Positions 7,518-14,773 of a stretch of DNA of 19,480 nt are shown here, piece after piece. A program made the position numbers and the translations under genes. Position 1 is the first letter of the stretch. Every line of letters begins with the position of its first letter. The notes below the pieces were generated by a model. The model searched no databases. It saw only the letters and a program-made list of their open reading frames with translations, and was not told the DNA's origin. This DNA comes from Clostridia bacterium (GTDB lineage: Bacteria; Bacillota_A; Clostridia; Christensenellales; Aristaeellaceae): positions 1 to 19,480 of the forward strand of contig JAFRMB010000123.1 of assembly GCA_017430945.1 (NCBI GenBank), written 5' to 3'.

Positions 7518-9226
7518 TCGACCTCCTTTATGTTTTTGCTGGTGCCGAAGTGCTTGATGATGAAGTTCATCAGCAGCACGGAGCCGTAGGTGATCAGGAT
7601 CAGTATGGTGGCAAAGGCGCAGGCGATGCTGTAGGCGCCCTTCTCAGCGAACTCGTTGATCTGCACGGTGATCAGCAGATAGCTGGGCGTCACCAGCAGT
7701 ATGATGGCGGAGATGGCCGTGATGGATCGCACGAACGCCGTCACGAGGCCGGAGAGGAAGGAGTCCTTGATGAGCGGCAGCGTGACCGAGGTGAACACCT
7801 TCAGGCTGTCGGCGCCCATGTCGTAGGCCGATTCCTCGATGGACTTGTCGATCTGCCGAAGCGCCGATATGCCGCTGCGGGTGCCGGTGGGCAGCGAGCG
7901 CACCACGAACACGATGATCAGTATGAGGCCTGTGCCGTACAGCCCGCTCATGAAGCCGGTGTGGAAGATGCCGTTGGCGAAGCCGCGGATGTAGCCGACG
8001 CCGAGCACCGTGCCGGGCACGGCCATCGCGAGGATGGACACCGCCTCAATGAAGCCCTTGGCCTTGAACTTGCGCTTGACCACCAGGTAGGAGATGATCA
8101 TGGACAGCAGTGCCGTGATGGGCGACGCGATCAGCGACAGCACGAAGGAGTCGCGGAATGCCTGCAGGCCCCTGTAGCGGACGAACACCTGGCTGAACCA
8201 CTTGAACGTCAGCGGCGTGAACTTGTAGCCCCAGGTGGGGAACAGTGCGCCGATGGGCACGCAGATGTACATCATGATCACGAACAGCGTCGCGACGGAG
8301 CACAGCACGGTCAGCGGCACGGTGACGGACTTGTCTTCGATCAGCATGCGCACGCGGCTGGCCTTGCCCGTCAGCGTCGCGGCCGTCTTGCGCTCGAGGT
8401 AATACTTCTGCACCGCGAACATGGCCAACGTGATGCACAGCAGGACCACGGCCATCGCCGCCGCGCCCTGCTTGTCCATGGCGCCGGTGATCTGCAGGTA
8501 GATGGTGGTCGCCAGCGTGTCATAGGAGCCGCCGATGATCATCGGGTTGGCGAAGTCCGCGATGGACTCGATGAACGTCACCAGGAAGGCGTTGCCGAGG
8601 CCCGGCAGCAGCAGCGGCAGCGTGACCGTGGTAAAGACCTTCGAGCGGGACGCGCCCATGTCGCGGGCGGCCTCCTCCATGGAGGGATCGATGTTCTTGA
8701 GCAGGCCCTTCATCATCATGTAGCAGACCGGGAAGAACGTCAGCGTCTGCACGATGACGATGCCCCAGTAGCCGTAGACGTTGTTGTCGTAGATGCCCAG
8801 AAGGAAGCGAGTGATCAGGCCGGCCTTGCCGAAGAGCATGATCATCGACAGCGACAGCACGAAGGGCGGCGACACGACCGGCAGCATGGACACGATCTTG
8901 AACAGCACGCCCACGCCCTTGCGCAGTCGGACGTAGACTTCGACGTAGGCGAACAGCAGGCCGATCAGCGTGGAGAGGATGCCCACCACGAAGCCCACCA
9001 GCAGCGTGTTGGTGATGGCCCGACGGAAGGTGTGCATCTGGAAGATGCGTTGGAAGGTCTCCAGAGAGATTCCGTGTGTGCCCTGAAGGCTGTCGACCAG
9101 CAGGATCGCCAGCGGGTACAGAATGAACAGCGTCAGAAAGGTGATGAGAAGCACGATGGTGGTCATCATGATGGGATCCGCCATCAGCTTCTTCCGATCC
9201 AGCGCTGCGCTTTGGCTGCGTGCCAT
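7514..9226 (-). CDS. Fused double ABC permease, FbpB/AfuB type
   Basis: A membrane protein of about 570 residues containing two permease modules in one chain, with roughly twelve membrane spans. Each half carries an EAA coupling loop: EEAARDMGASRSKVF in the first and EESAYDMGADSLKVF in the second. This fused layout is typical of the Fe3+ (FbpB/SfuB) and organophosphate (AfuB, PhnV-like) importers. I start it at ATG 9226 because AAGGAG (9236-9241) lies 9 nt upstream; the TTG at 9235 directly abuts that ribosome site and cannot use it. It is 117 nt downstream of the binding-protein gene across a hairpin and overlaps the ATPase start by 4 nt. Confidence 0.93.
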   Translation of the reverse strand: MARSQSAALDRKKLMADPIMMTTIVLLITFLTLFILYPLAILLVDSLQGTHGISLETFQRIFQMHTFRRAITNTLLVGFVVGILSTLIGLLFAYVEVYVRLRKGVGVLFKIVSMLPVVSPPFVLSLSMIMLFGKAGLITRFLLGIYDNNVYGYWGIVIVQTLTFFPVCYMMMKGLLKNIDPSMEEAARDMGASRSKVFTTVTLPLLLPGLGNAFLVTFIESIADFANPMIIGGSYDTLATTIYLQITGAMDKQGAAAMAVVLLCITLAMFAVQKYYLERKTAATLTGKASRVRMLIEDKSVTVPLTVLCSVATLFVIMMYICVPIGALFPTWGYKFTPLTFKWFSQVFVRYRGLQAFRDSFVLSLIASPITALLSMIISYLVVKRKFKAKGFIEAVSILAMAVPGTVLGVGYIRGFANGIFHTGFMSGLYGTGLILIIVFVVRSLPTGTRSGISALRQIDKSIEESAYDMGADSLKVFTSVTLPLIKDSFLSGLVTAFVRSITAISAIILLVTPSYLLITVQINEFAEKGAYSIACAFATILILITYGSVLLMNFIIKHFGTSKNIKEVE

Positions 9227-9290
9227 AAGCAGCAACTCCTTCCCTGAGGATTTGGTTGGATGCCCTGGGGAGATCCACTACAGCGATGGG

Positions 9291-9326
9291 AGAAAGCATC
9301 CCCGCACCTGGACGGGGCGGGGATGC
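9291..9326 (-). promoter_or_regulatory. Attenuator-like hairpin between binding-protein and permease genes
   Basis: Read on the minus strand, GCATCCCCGC (9326-9317) and GCGGGGATGC (9305-9296) form a perfect 10 bp stem with an 11 nt loop, followed by TTTCT (9295-9291). It begins 17 nt after the binding-protein stop codon. The short T-run suggests partial termination, which would make binding-protein mRNA more abundant than permease mRNA, a common arrangement in ABC operons. Confidence 0.65.
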
Positions 9327-9342
9327 AGATGGGGGACGTCGG

Positions 9343-10419
9343 TCATTCGGTCTTGAAGCGGTCGTCGCCGCCGCCCAGGGCGTTCATGACATCCGTCACA
9401 TAAGTCGCGGTGTTGGCCGCGGCGTCGGCGAAGTCATAGCCGTCCCAGACCAGGTTGGGATCCAGGCCGAAGTCGATGGCCGCCTGAGGCTGGGCAGCGT
9501 TGTCGAGCACCAGGAACTGGTAGGAGCCGGTGTTGGCGGCGATCTCCACGCAGTCGGGGCTCAGCGCGTACTCCAGGAACAGGTGGGCGGCGTTGGGATG
9601 CTTGGCGCCCTTGAACACGGCCACGGGCCCGATCTCGCAGGTGGTGCCGTCCTGCGGGATGATCAGCTGGATGTTCTCATAGCCGTTGTCCACGATCTGG
9701 GTGATGCCGTCGTGCAGGAAGCCGATGCCGATCACGCACTCGCCGGTGCCCACGTTCTTGGAGGGGCCGGAGCCGGATTTGGTGTAGACCTGGATGTTCT
9801 TGTCCAGATCCACCAGGTACTGGATGCCCGCGTCGTGGCCCTTCATCTGGAGCAGCGTGTTCACGACCAGCTTGGCGGTGCCGGCGGTGTTGTAGTTGGA
9901 CAGCCAGATCAGGTTCTTGTATTCTTCCTTCAGCAGGTCGTCCCAGGTCTGGGGCGCTTCCAGACCCATGCGGTCCAGCTCGTCCTTGTTCACCATGAAG
10001 CCCAGGATGCCGGTGTAGATGCCGTACCAGTAGCCGTTGGGATCCTTGTAGATGTCCTTGGTCAGGTGCGCGGCGTTGGCGGGCACGTAGCTGTTGTCCA
10101 GCAGGCCCTTCGCTGCGGCGTCGTCATAGGGGTTGTTGGTGCCGCCGAACCAGACGTCCGCGGAGGGGTTGCCGTTTTCTTCCTCGATCTTGGTCGGGAC
10201 CTCACCGGTGGAGAGGCGCTGATACTGGGTCTTGATGCCGTAGAGCTCTTCGAAGTGGCGCACGGCAGCAGCAAGATAGTCCTCTTCGCAGGAACCGTAA
10301 ACGATCAGTTCGCCCTCTTCCCTGGCCGCGGCGACAAGGTCCGCATCCGGCTCAGCCAGCGCGGCACAGCAGCCCAGCGCCATCAGCGCGGCCAACAGGA
10401 TCGCAAGCATCTTTTTCAT
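9343..10419 (-). CDS. Binding protein of the FbpA/AfuA family (Fe3+ or organophosphate uptake)
   Basis: The 358-residue exported protein has a signal peptide (MKKMLAILLAALMALG) ending CCAALA before EPDAD; cleavage after Ala22 is predicted by eye. The mature part begins with AREEGELIVYGSCEED, then has SADVWFGGTNNPYDDA and GYWYGIYTGILGFMVNKDEL, the typical opening of Fe3+/sugar-phosphate/phosphonate binding proteins. The iron-chelating tyrosine pair of classical FbpA is not evident, which leans toward an organophosphate or sugar-phosphate ligand as in AfuA, but this is unproven. ATG 10419 has AGGAGGT (10427-10433) 7 nt upstream and a consensus promoter just before. It is the first gene of the operon with permease and ATPase downstream. 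No Fur-like palindrome is obvious in the leader. Confidence 0.9.
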   Translation of the reverse strand: MKKMLAILLAALMALGCCAALAEPDADLVAAAREEGELIVYGSCEEDYLAAAVRHFEELYGIKTQYQRLSTGEVPTKIEEENGNPSADVWFGGTNNPYDDAAAKGLLDNSYVPANAAHLTKDIYKDPNGYWYGIYTGILGFMVNKDELDRMGLEAPQTWDDLLKEEYKNLIWLSNYNTAGTAKLVVNTLLQMKGHDAGIQYLVDLDKNIQVYTKSGSGPSKNVGTGECVIGIGFLHDGITQIVDNGYENIQLIIPQDGTTCEIGPVAVFKGAKHPNAAHLFLEYALSPDCVEIAANTGSYQFLVLDNAAQPQAAIDFGLDPNLVWDGYDFADAAANTATYVTDVMNALGGGDDRFKTE

Positions 10420-10459
10420 GACAAATACCTCCTGATGTGATGTGATTTAACCGTTTCTT

Positions 10460-10488
10460 ATTATAGTATTCACATCGGCTCTTGTCAA
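10460..10488 (-). promoter_or_regulatory. Perfect consensus sigma-A promoter of the FbpABC/AfuABC-type operon
   Basis: On the minus strand, TTGACA (10488-10483), a 17 bp spacer and TATAAT (10465-10460). Both hexamers match consensus exactly. Transcription would start near 10453, giving a leader of about 34 nt with the AGGAGGT ribosome site. The stretch from 10441 to 10510 is visibly A/T-rich against the background. Confidence 0.88.
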
Positions 10489-10524
10489 GTATGAATGGAA
10501 AAATGGGCACACGCCGAAGCACGT

Positions 10525-10553
10525 AAAAAACCGCCCCGGGATCGCCGGGGCGG
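10525..10553 (-). terminator. Rho-independent terminator after the amino-acid-type ABC operon
   Basis: On the minus strand, CCGCCCCGG (10553-10545), a 5 nt loop, CCGGGGCGG (10539-10531) and six Ts (10530-10525). It starts 7 nt past the stop codon of the ATPase-HATPase gene and separates it from the promoter of the next minus-strand operon. Confidence 0.92.
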
Positions 10554-10559
10554 GCCGCG

Positions 10560-11645
10560 TCAGGATCTCAGACTGAGGACGATGCGGTTGCTGTCGTCGA
10601 AGGTGTGCTCACAGGAGGAACAGAACTTCCGGACGATCGTGGCGGAGAGGGGATCCCCGTCCGTCAGCGGATCGAAAGCCGGCCCGCCGTAGGTCATGGT
10701 CATCACGGCCGTCCCGTCCGCGTCCGAATACTCGATCTCCGCGCGGATGGGCAGGGCCTCCGGGCGCAGGATCATGCCGGCGGACGTCAGCTCCTCAAAG
10801 ACCAGATTCATGTTCCGGATCAGCTTTGGGGTCAGCAGGTTGTCCCGGCCGAAGATCCCGATCCGGGTGCTCAGCCCGATGAGGTCGAAGGATGGCGAGT
10901 CCACATCCAGCGTCAGGGTCTTCATGCGTTTGATGAACCGGCGCGTCTTTTCCCGCCGCGGGTCGCCGAAGATCTGCGCCGGGGCGCCCTCTTCATAGAT
11001 GACGCCCTCGTCCATGTAGAACACGCGGGTGGAGACCTCCCGGGCGAACCGCATCTCATGGGTCACGATCATCATGGTCATGCCCTCCTGGGCGAGGGAG
11101 CGGATGACCGTCAGCACCTCGCCCGCCATGATGGGGTCCAGGGCGGAGGTCGGCTCGTCGAACAGTATGATCTGCGGCTTCATGGCGATGGCCCGCGCGA
11201 TGGCCACGCGCTGCTTCTGGCCGCCGGAAAGCTCGTCCGGGAAGCTGCGGGCCTTGTCCAGCATGCCGACGCGCTTCAGGAGGACCTGCGCCTCGCGGAT
11301 CGCCGTTTCCCGCGGGATCTTCAGCAGGTCCACCGGGGCCGATATGACGTTTTCGATCACGTTCAGGTTGGCGAAGAGGTTGAAGGACTGGAAGACCATG
11401 CCCATCTTCCGGCGCACCCGGTTCAAGTCGCACTTCGGCGACGTGATGTCTTCGCCGTCCACGATGATCCGGCCGGAGGTCTGACGCTCCAGCTGGTTCA
11501 GACAGCGGAGGAAGGTGGATTTCCCCGTGCCGGAGGGCCCGATGACGGAGATCACGTCGCCCCGGTCGATCTCGGCGCAGACATCCTTCAGCGGGGTGAC
11601 GTTCGGGTATTCCTTGCGAAGATGCTCGACCACGATCATGCTCAC
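10560..11645 (-). CDS. Amino-acid-type ABC ATPase (GlnQ-like) with a degenerate HATPase-like C-terminal domain
   Basis: Residues 1-240 of 361 are a complete GlnQ/HisP-type ATPase: Walker A GPSGTGKST (36-44), Q-loop Gln86, signature LSGGQ (139-143), Walker B IILFDEP (159-165) and switch His196. Ordinary members end near residue 245. Residues about 244-361 form an extra domain resembling the HATPase fold of anti-sigma/histidine kinases: a helix with NLVFEEL (280-286), then GGPAFDPLTDGDPLS (320-334) where those families have DxGxxFDPL, then a closing NRIVLSL strand. The ATP-binding Asn after EEL and the Asp before the Gly are absent, so this domain probably does not bind ATP normally. The start is GTG 11645, overlapping the upstream stop as GTGA, with AGGAGG 9 nt upstream. 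It pairs with the fused binding-protein/permease gene. The ATPase call is firm; the tail assignment is moderate. Confidence 0.92.
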   Translation of the reverse strand: MSMIVVEHLRKEYPNVTPLKDVCAEIDRGDVISVIGPSGTGKSTFLRCLNQLERQTSGRIIVDGEDITSPKCDLNRVRRKMGMVFQSFNLFANLNVIENVISAPVDLLKIPRETAIREAQVLLKRVGMLDKARSFPDELSGGQKQRVAIARAIAMKPQIILFDEPTSALDPIMAGEVLTVIRSLAQEGMTMMIVTHEMRFAREVSTRVFYMDEGVIYEEGAPAQIFGDPRREKTRRFIKRMKTLTLDVDSPSFDLIGLSTRIGIFGRDNLLTPKLIRNMNLVFEELTSAGMILRPEALPIRAEIEYSDADGTAVMTMTYGGPAFDPLTDGDPLSATIVRKFCSSCEHTFDDSNRIVLSLRS

Positions 11646-13234
11646 GCGTCATCACCTCCTGCGGTACCGGTACGGCGCCTGGGGCGGATCTTCCTCTGCA
11701 GCCTGTCCAGCGCCCACGTGATGATCCTCGCCAGCAGGAAGTAGATCAGCGTGGAAACGATCAGGGGCAGGAACGCCTCGTAGCTGCGGCTGCGGATGAT
11801 GTCGCTCATCTTGGTCAGGTCCTGTACGGCGATGTAGCCGACGATGGAGGTGTCGTTCAACAGCGTCACCAGCTCGCCGCGGTACACCGGCATGAAGCGG
11901 ACCGCCGCCTGGGGAAAGAGGAATCGAAAGAAGGCCTGCGTCCGGGTATAGCCCAGGGACAGCGCGGCTTCCTCCTGCCCGGGGTCGACGCCGTCCAGGC
12001 CGGACTGCATGACCTCGGCGGCGAACGCGCCGAAGCTCAGGGTGAGGCCGATCACGGCGACCCACACGGGCTCGATATTCGATCCGCTGAACACGACGTA
12101 GAACAGGATCATCAGCAGGACCACCATCGGCATGCCCTGTATGATGTGGACGTAGGCATCGCAGACCGGACCGGCCAGGCGGCTGTCCGTCCGGCGGAGC
12201 AGGCAGATCCCGAAGGCCAGCAGCGTGCCGAACAGCGCGGACAGGACGGTGATCAGGCAGGTGGTCCCGATGCCCTTGACGATGAGCTGCCAGCGCGCTT
12301 CCTGCAGGAAGTTCTTCTGCACGCTGCCGTAGATCCGATCCAGCAGATCGCCCTCGCCGCCGTCGTCCGGGCGCTCTGCCCCGCCGGGAAGGTCGGCGGC
12401 CGGCACGGCGAGCGAGGTCAGGGCGGTCATGTGCGGATCGGACATCGTGACGGATCCGGCGTACGCGTCGTCGTACTCCAGCCCCGAAGCGCCGATGTCG
12501 CACTTGCCGGATATCACCGCCGGCAGCACCGCGTCGAACTGCATGTCCATGAGCTGCAGCCCATAGCGGTGGAACGCGCAGAACCGATAGAGTATGTCGA
12601 CCTCGTAGCCGACGATCTGCCGGCCCCTGATGTAGACGATGGGGGCGTATGTGGTCTCCAGAGCCACCCGCACGGTGCCGTTTTCGGCGGAGAGATCCTG
12701 AAGCGGCGGGATCACCTTCACGCTGTCGTCGCTGCCGAACCAGATGTCCCCGATCTTTTTGAGATCGCCGTTCTCCCGGATCATGCGGATGAAGGCGTTC
12801 ATCTGATCGGGCAGGCCGGCGATCGCGCTCTTGTCGGAAAAGGCGAAGGTCATCTGCCAGGTGTCCAGGGGCTCGGGGAGCTTGCCGATGGACGGATCCT
12901 CCGCCATGATGACGTCGAGCGCCGGCTCGTCGATGATGAAGGCATCGATCAGTCCGGCCTTCAGGGCGACCACGAGATCCGGATAGTTGCCGTAGTACTC
13001 GATCGTCGCGCCGGGAATGCGGCGGTCGACGATCGTATCGTAATTGGCCCCGGTGATCGAACCGATCTTCTTTCCCGAATAGTCCGCAAGGGTCACCCGG
13101 CCGTCGCCGTCGGCGTCCGCGATGGCAGCGGTCTGCTCCCCGGAGGAGGTGAACCTGGGGATCAGCAGCAGCGCCGCCAGCAGCAAAAGGGTCGCGACGA
13201 TGGCGATGTCGACGCTCTTGATCCTTTTGTTCAC
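11642..13234 (-). CDS. Amino-acid-type ABC protein: lobe-swapped solute-binding domain fused to permease
   Basis: About 530 residues. A signal-anchor helix (IAIVATLLLLAALLLI) is followed by an extracellular binding region and a GlnP/HisM-type permease with the loop EEAALSLGYTRTQAFF. The binding region is in reverse order: the segment that is normally lobe 2 comes first (DYSGKKIG through KKIGDIWFG, residues about 51-167), then the normally N-terminal lobe 1 (VRVALETTYAPIVY through VTMSDPH, about 188-269). The lobe-1 arginine that grips the amino acid carboxylate (six residues before the FSDPY-like motif) is Tyr here, while the lobe-2 aspartate (IIDEP) is kept. I start at GTG 13234 because GGGGAGGT lies 8 nt upstream; ATG 13270 and GTG 13285 are in frame but lack a good site. 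It forms a two-gene transporter with the ATPase, without a free binding protein. The amino acid or related ligand is unknown. Confidence 0.88.
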   Translation of the reverse strand: MNKRIKSVDIAIVATLLLLAALLLIPRFTSSGEQTAAIADADGDGRVTLADYSGKKIGSITGANYDTIVDRRIPGATIEYYGNYPDLVVALKAGLIDAFIIDEPALDVIMAEDPSIGKLPEPLDTWQMTFAFSDKSAIAGLPDQMNAFIRMIRENGDLKKIGDIWFGSDDSVKVIPPLQDLSAENGTVRVALETTYAPIVYIRGRQIVGYEVDILYRFCAFHRYGLQLMDMQFDAVLPAVISGKCDIGASGLEYDDAYAGSVTMSDPHMTALTSLAVPAADLPGGAERPDDGGEGDLLDRIYGSVQKNFLQEARWQLIVKGIGTTCLITVLSALFGTLLAFGICLLRRTDSRLAGPVCDAYVHIIQGMPMVVLLMILFYVVFSGSNIEPVWVAVIGLTLSFGAFAAEVMQSGLDGVDPGQEEAALSLGYTRTQAFFRFLFPQAAVRFMPVYRGELVTLLNDTSIVGYIAVQDLTKMSDIIRSRSYEAFLPLIVSTLIYFLLARIITWALDRLQRKIRPRRRTGTAGGDDA

Positions 13235-13285
13235 GGCCTCCACCTCCCCGGAGTTCTGATCGTCGGTCATGCGGCTTTGACGCAC

Positions 13286-13358
13286 CCAGCCCCGGAAACC
13301 GCGGACCCCTCGGCGCTTCCCGGGGCTGGATATGCGGGGCGGCGTGCGGGCGCCCCGC
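13286..13358. other. Two GC-rich hairpins between the dehydrogenase-like gene and the fused ABC gene
   Basis: CCAGCCCCGG (13286-13295) pairs with CCGGGGCTGG (13320-13329), extendable by three pairs, around a loop of about 20 nt. GCGGGGCG (13334-13341) pairs with CGCCCCGC (13351-13358). Neither has a T-run on either strand. They lie just downstream of the stop at 13389 on the minus strand and could end or stabilise the exporter-operon mRNA, or shape the leader of the next gene. No clear promoter is visible in this 154-base gap, so the ABC importer may be read through from upstream. Confidence 0.5.
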
Positions 13359-13388
13359 GGGGCAGCGTTCAGGCGATGGCAGGGCTGT

Positions 13389-14750
13389 TCATTCCGGCTC
13401 CGGCAGGAAGTCCGGCCGGCGCTGTATGGCGGCGATGTCGAGGGCGACCCGCGCCATCAGGCCGTCGATCTCGCGCAGGTCCCGGCCCTGCCAGAGCTCG
13501 CGGTCGGCCAGCGCCGCGTACGCGAGGGACTCGGGATCCATGTCGTGAGACAGCGCCGCGAAGCGGGCGAGGCGGTCCGGGTCGTCGTGGATCGCCTCGG
13601 TGTGCCGGCCCCGCGCGACCTCCCAGACACCGCTCCCGGGGTCCTTCCGCGCGCCGGCATAGAGCATGATCGTGGCGGCCAGCGCGAAGGACAGCGCGCG
13701 GGGCGGCTCGAAGTGCTCCTCCGCGAGGGCGCGCAGCGGACGGAGCGGGCCGCGGACGAACCGGTCGGTCAGGTTTTCGGCGGCGCGAAGGATGCGGTTG
13801 CGGTTCAGCGGATTTTCGAAGCGCTCAAAGCTCTCGACGACGCAGGCCTCCACCGCCGGCCGGTCCGCATCCGCCAGGGCGGGCATCAATTCCCGCACGA
13901 AGCCCTCGCCGACGAAGCGCCTCAGGCGCTCGTTGGCCATGCAGTCGCGCAGCGTGTCGCAGCCGTTGAGCCAGCCCGCCGCGGCCATCAGGAAGATGCC
14001 GCCGTCGAACAGCTGCGCCTTCAGCCGCGCGGCAAGCGCCGCGCCGGGCGCGTCCGAAAGGCAGATGCCCGCCGCGCGCGACAGCGGGAATCGACGCGCA
14101 AAGCCCTCCGGCGCCGCCAGCGTCAGCCGCGCGCAGGGCTCGGCGATGTAGAGCATGTCGTCCAGGTAGTTCATCTCGGCGCACTGCCGCGCGGCCTCGT
14201 CGGGCTCGGCGCGAAAGGCCAGGCTGTCGGCCAGGGTCGGGTGCTGCGCGGCATCCGGATCGCTGTCCGCATTGCCCAGCCGGAACAGGACCGGGTCGGG
14301 CAGCCCTGCCCCGCGGCGCAATTCAAGGAATCGTGCCGCCAGCGCCCGGGCCCCGGGCGCGTCGTCCACGAAGCCGGTCAGGATGCCCGGGTCCAGCGCC
14401 AGCGTGCGCAGCGCGTTGGGATCGGCGTCCGGATCCACGGCGCGCAGGATGCACTGCACCACCTGCTCGCGCTTGACGGGCTCCTCGCGCACATAGCCCC
14501 GAATGAGGATCGTGTACATGCCGTCCTGCTCCGAGAGGCGCCCGGCGAAGCCCGTCCCGCCCGCCTCGACGGCGGCGAAGCCGATGCGCGCGTCCGGCTC
14601 GGACGCGGCGGTGTAGTCGTCGATCAGGCGGTCCACGGTGCCCAGCAGGGCCTCCGACATGCCGAACTGCACGGCGTTCACCCGCACGGGGCGCCGGTCC
14701 GCGATCTCATAGCGCGCCATCATGCCGGCGTTCAGGCGCTGCATCTCCAT
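13389..14750 (-). CDS. Tagaturonate reductase/mannitol dehydrogenase-family homologue with lost catalytic residues
   Basis: The 453-residue protein aligns by eye with the long-chain mannitol dehydrogenase/tagaturonate reductase (UxaB) family: VQFG near the N-terminus (27-30), GMYTILIRGY (77-86), then the C-domain run GWLNGCDTLRDCMANERL (259-276), FVRELMPAL and FERFENPLNRNRI (308-320). In active members the catalytic triad is Lys-x4-Asn-x2-His. Here Lys244 is kept, but the Asn is Asp249 and the His is Ile252. The GxGNF cofactor loop reads GMSEAL and the NTTEAG loop reads VDDAPG. It may therefore be a pseudoenzyme or have another role. The ATG at 14750 is chosen because GGAGG (14758-14762) is 7 nt upstream; ATG 14756 is too close. 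It lies 23 nt after the exporter ATPase, so it is probably in that operon. Confidence 0.75.
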   Translation of the reverse strand: MEMQRLNAGMMARYEIADRRPVRVNAVQFGMSEALLGTVDRLIDDYTAASEPDARIGFAAVEAGGTGFAGRLSEQDGMYTILIRGYVREEPVKREQVVQCILRAVDPDADPNALRTLALDPGILTGFVDDAPGARALAARFLELRRGAGLPDPVLFRLGNADSDPDAAQHPTLADSLAFRAEPDEAARQCAEMNYLDDMLYIAEPCARLTLAAPEGFARRFPLSRAAGICLSDAPGAALAARLKAQLFDGGIFLMAAAGWLNGCDTLRDCMANERLRRFVGEGFVRELMPALADADRPAVEACVVESFERFENPLNRNRILRAAENLTDRFVRGPLRPLRALAEEHFEPPRALSFALAATIMLYAGARKDPGSGVWEVARGRHTEAIHDDPDRLARFAALSHDMDPESLAYAALADRELWQGRDLREIDGLMARVALDIAAIQRRPDFLPEPE

Positions 14751-14773
14751 GGGCATACCTCCGTCGCCGGGCG

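Noticed and set aside
9227..9235. TTG start for the double permease
   Set aside because: It abuts the AAGGAG ribosome site with no spacing; ATG 9226 has 9 nt.
7550..9247. Plus-strand open frame of 565 codons
   Set aside because: Antisense shadow of the double permease; the translation is a repetitive run of Asp, His, Gln and Gly without domain structure.
13235..13285. GTG 13285 or ATG 13270 start of the fused binding-protein/permease
   Set aside because: Neither has a usable ribosome site, and the first lies against a strong hairpin; GTG 13234 has GGGGAGGT at 8 nt. Kept as alternatives.
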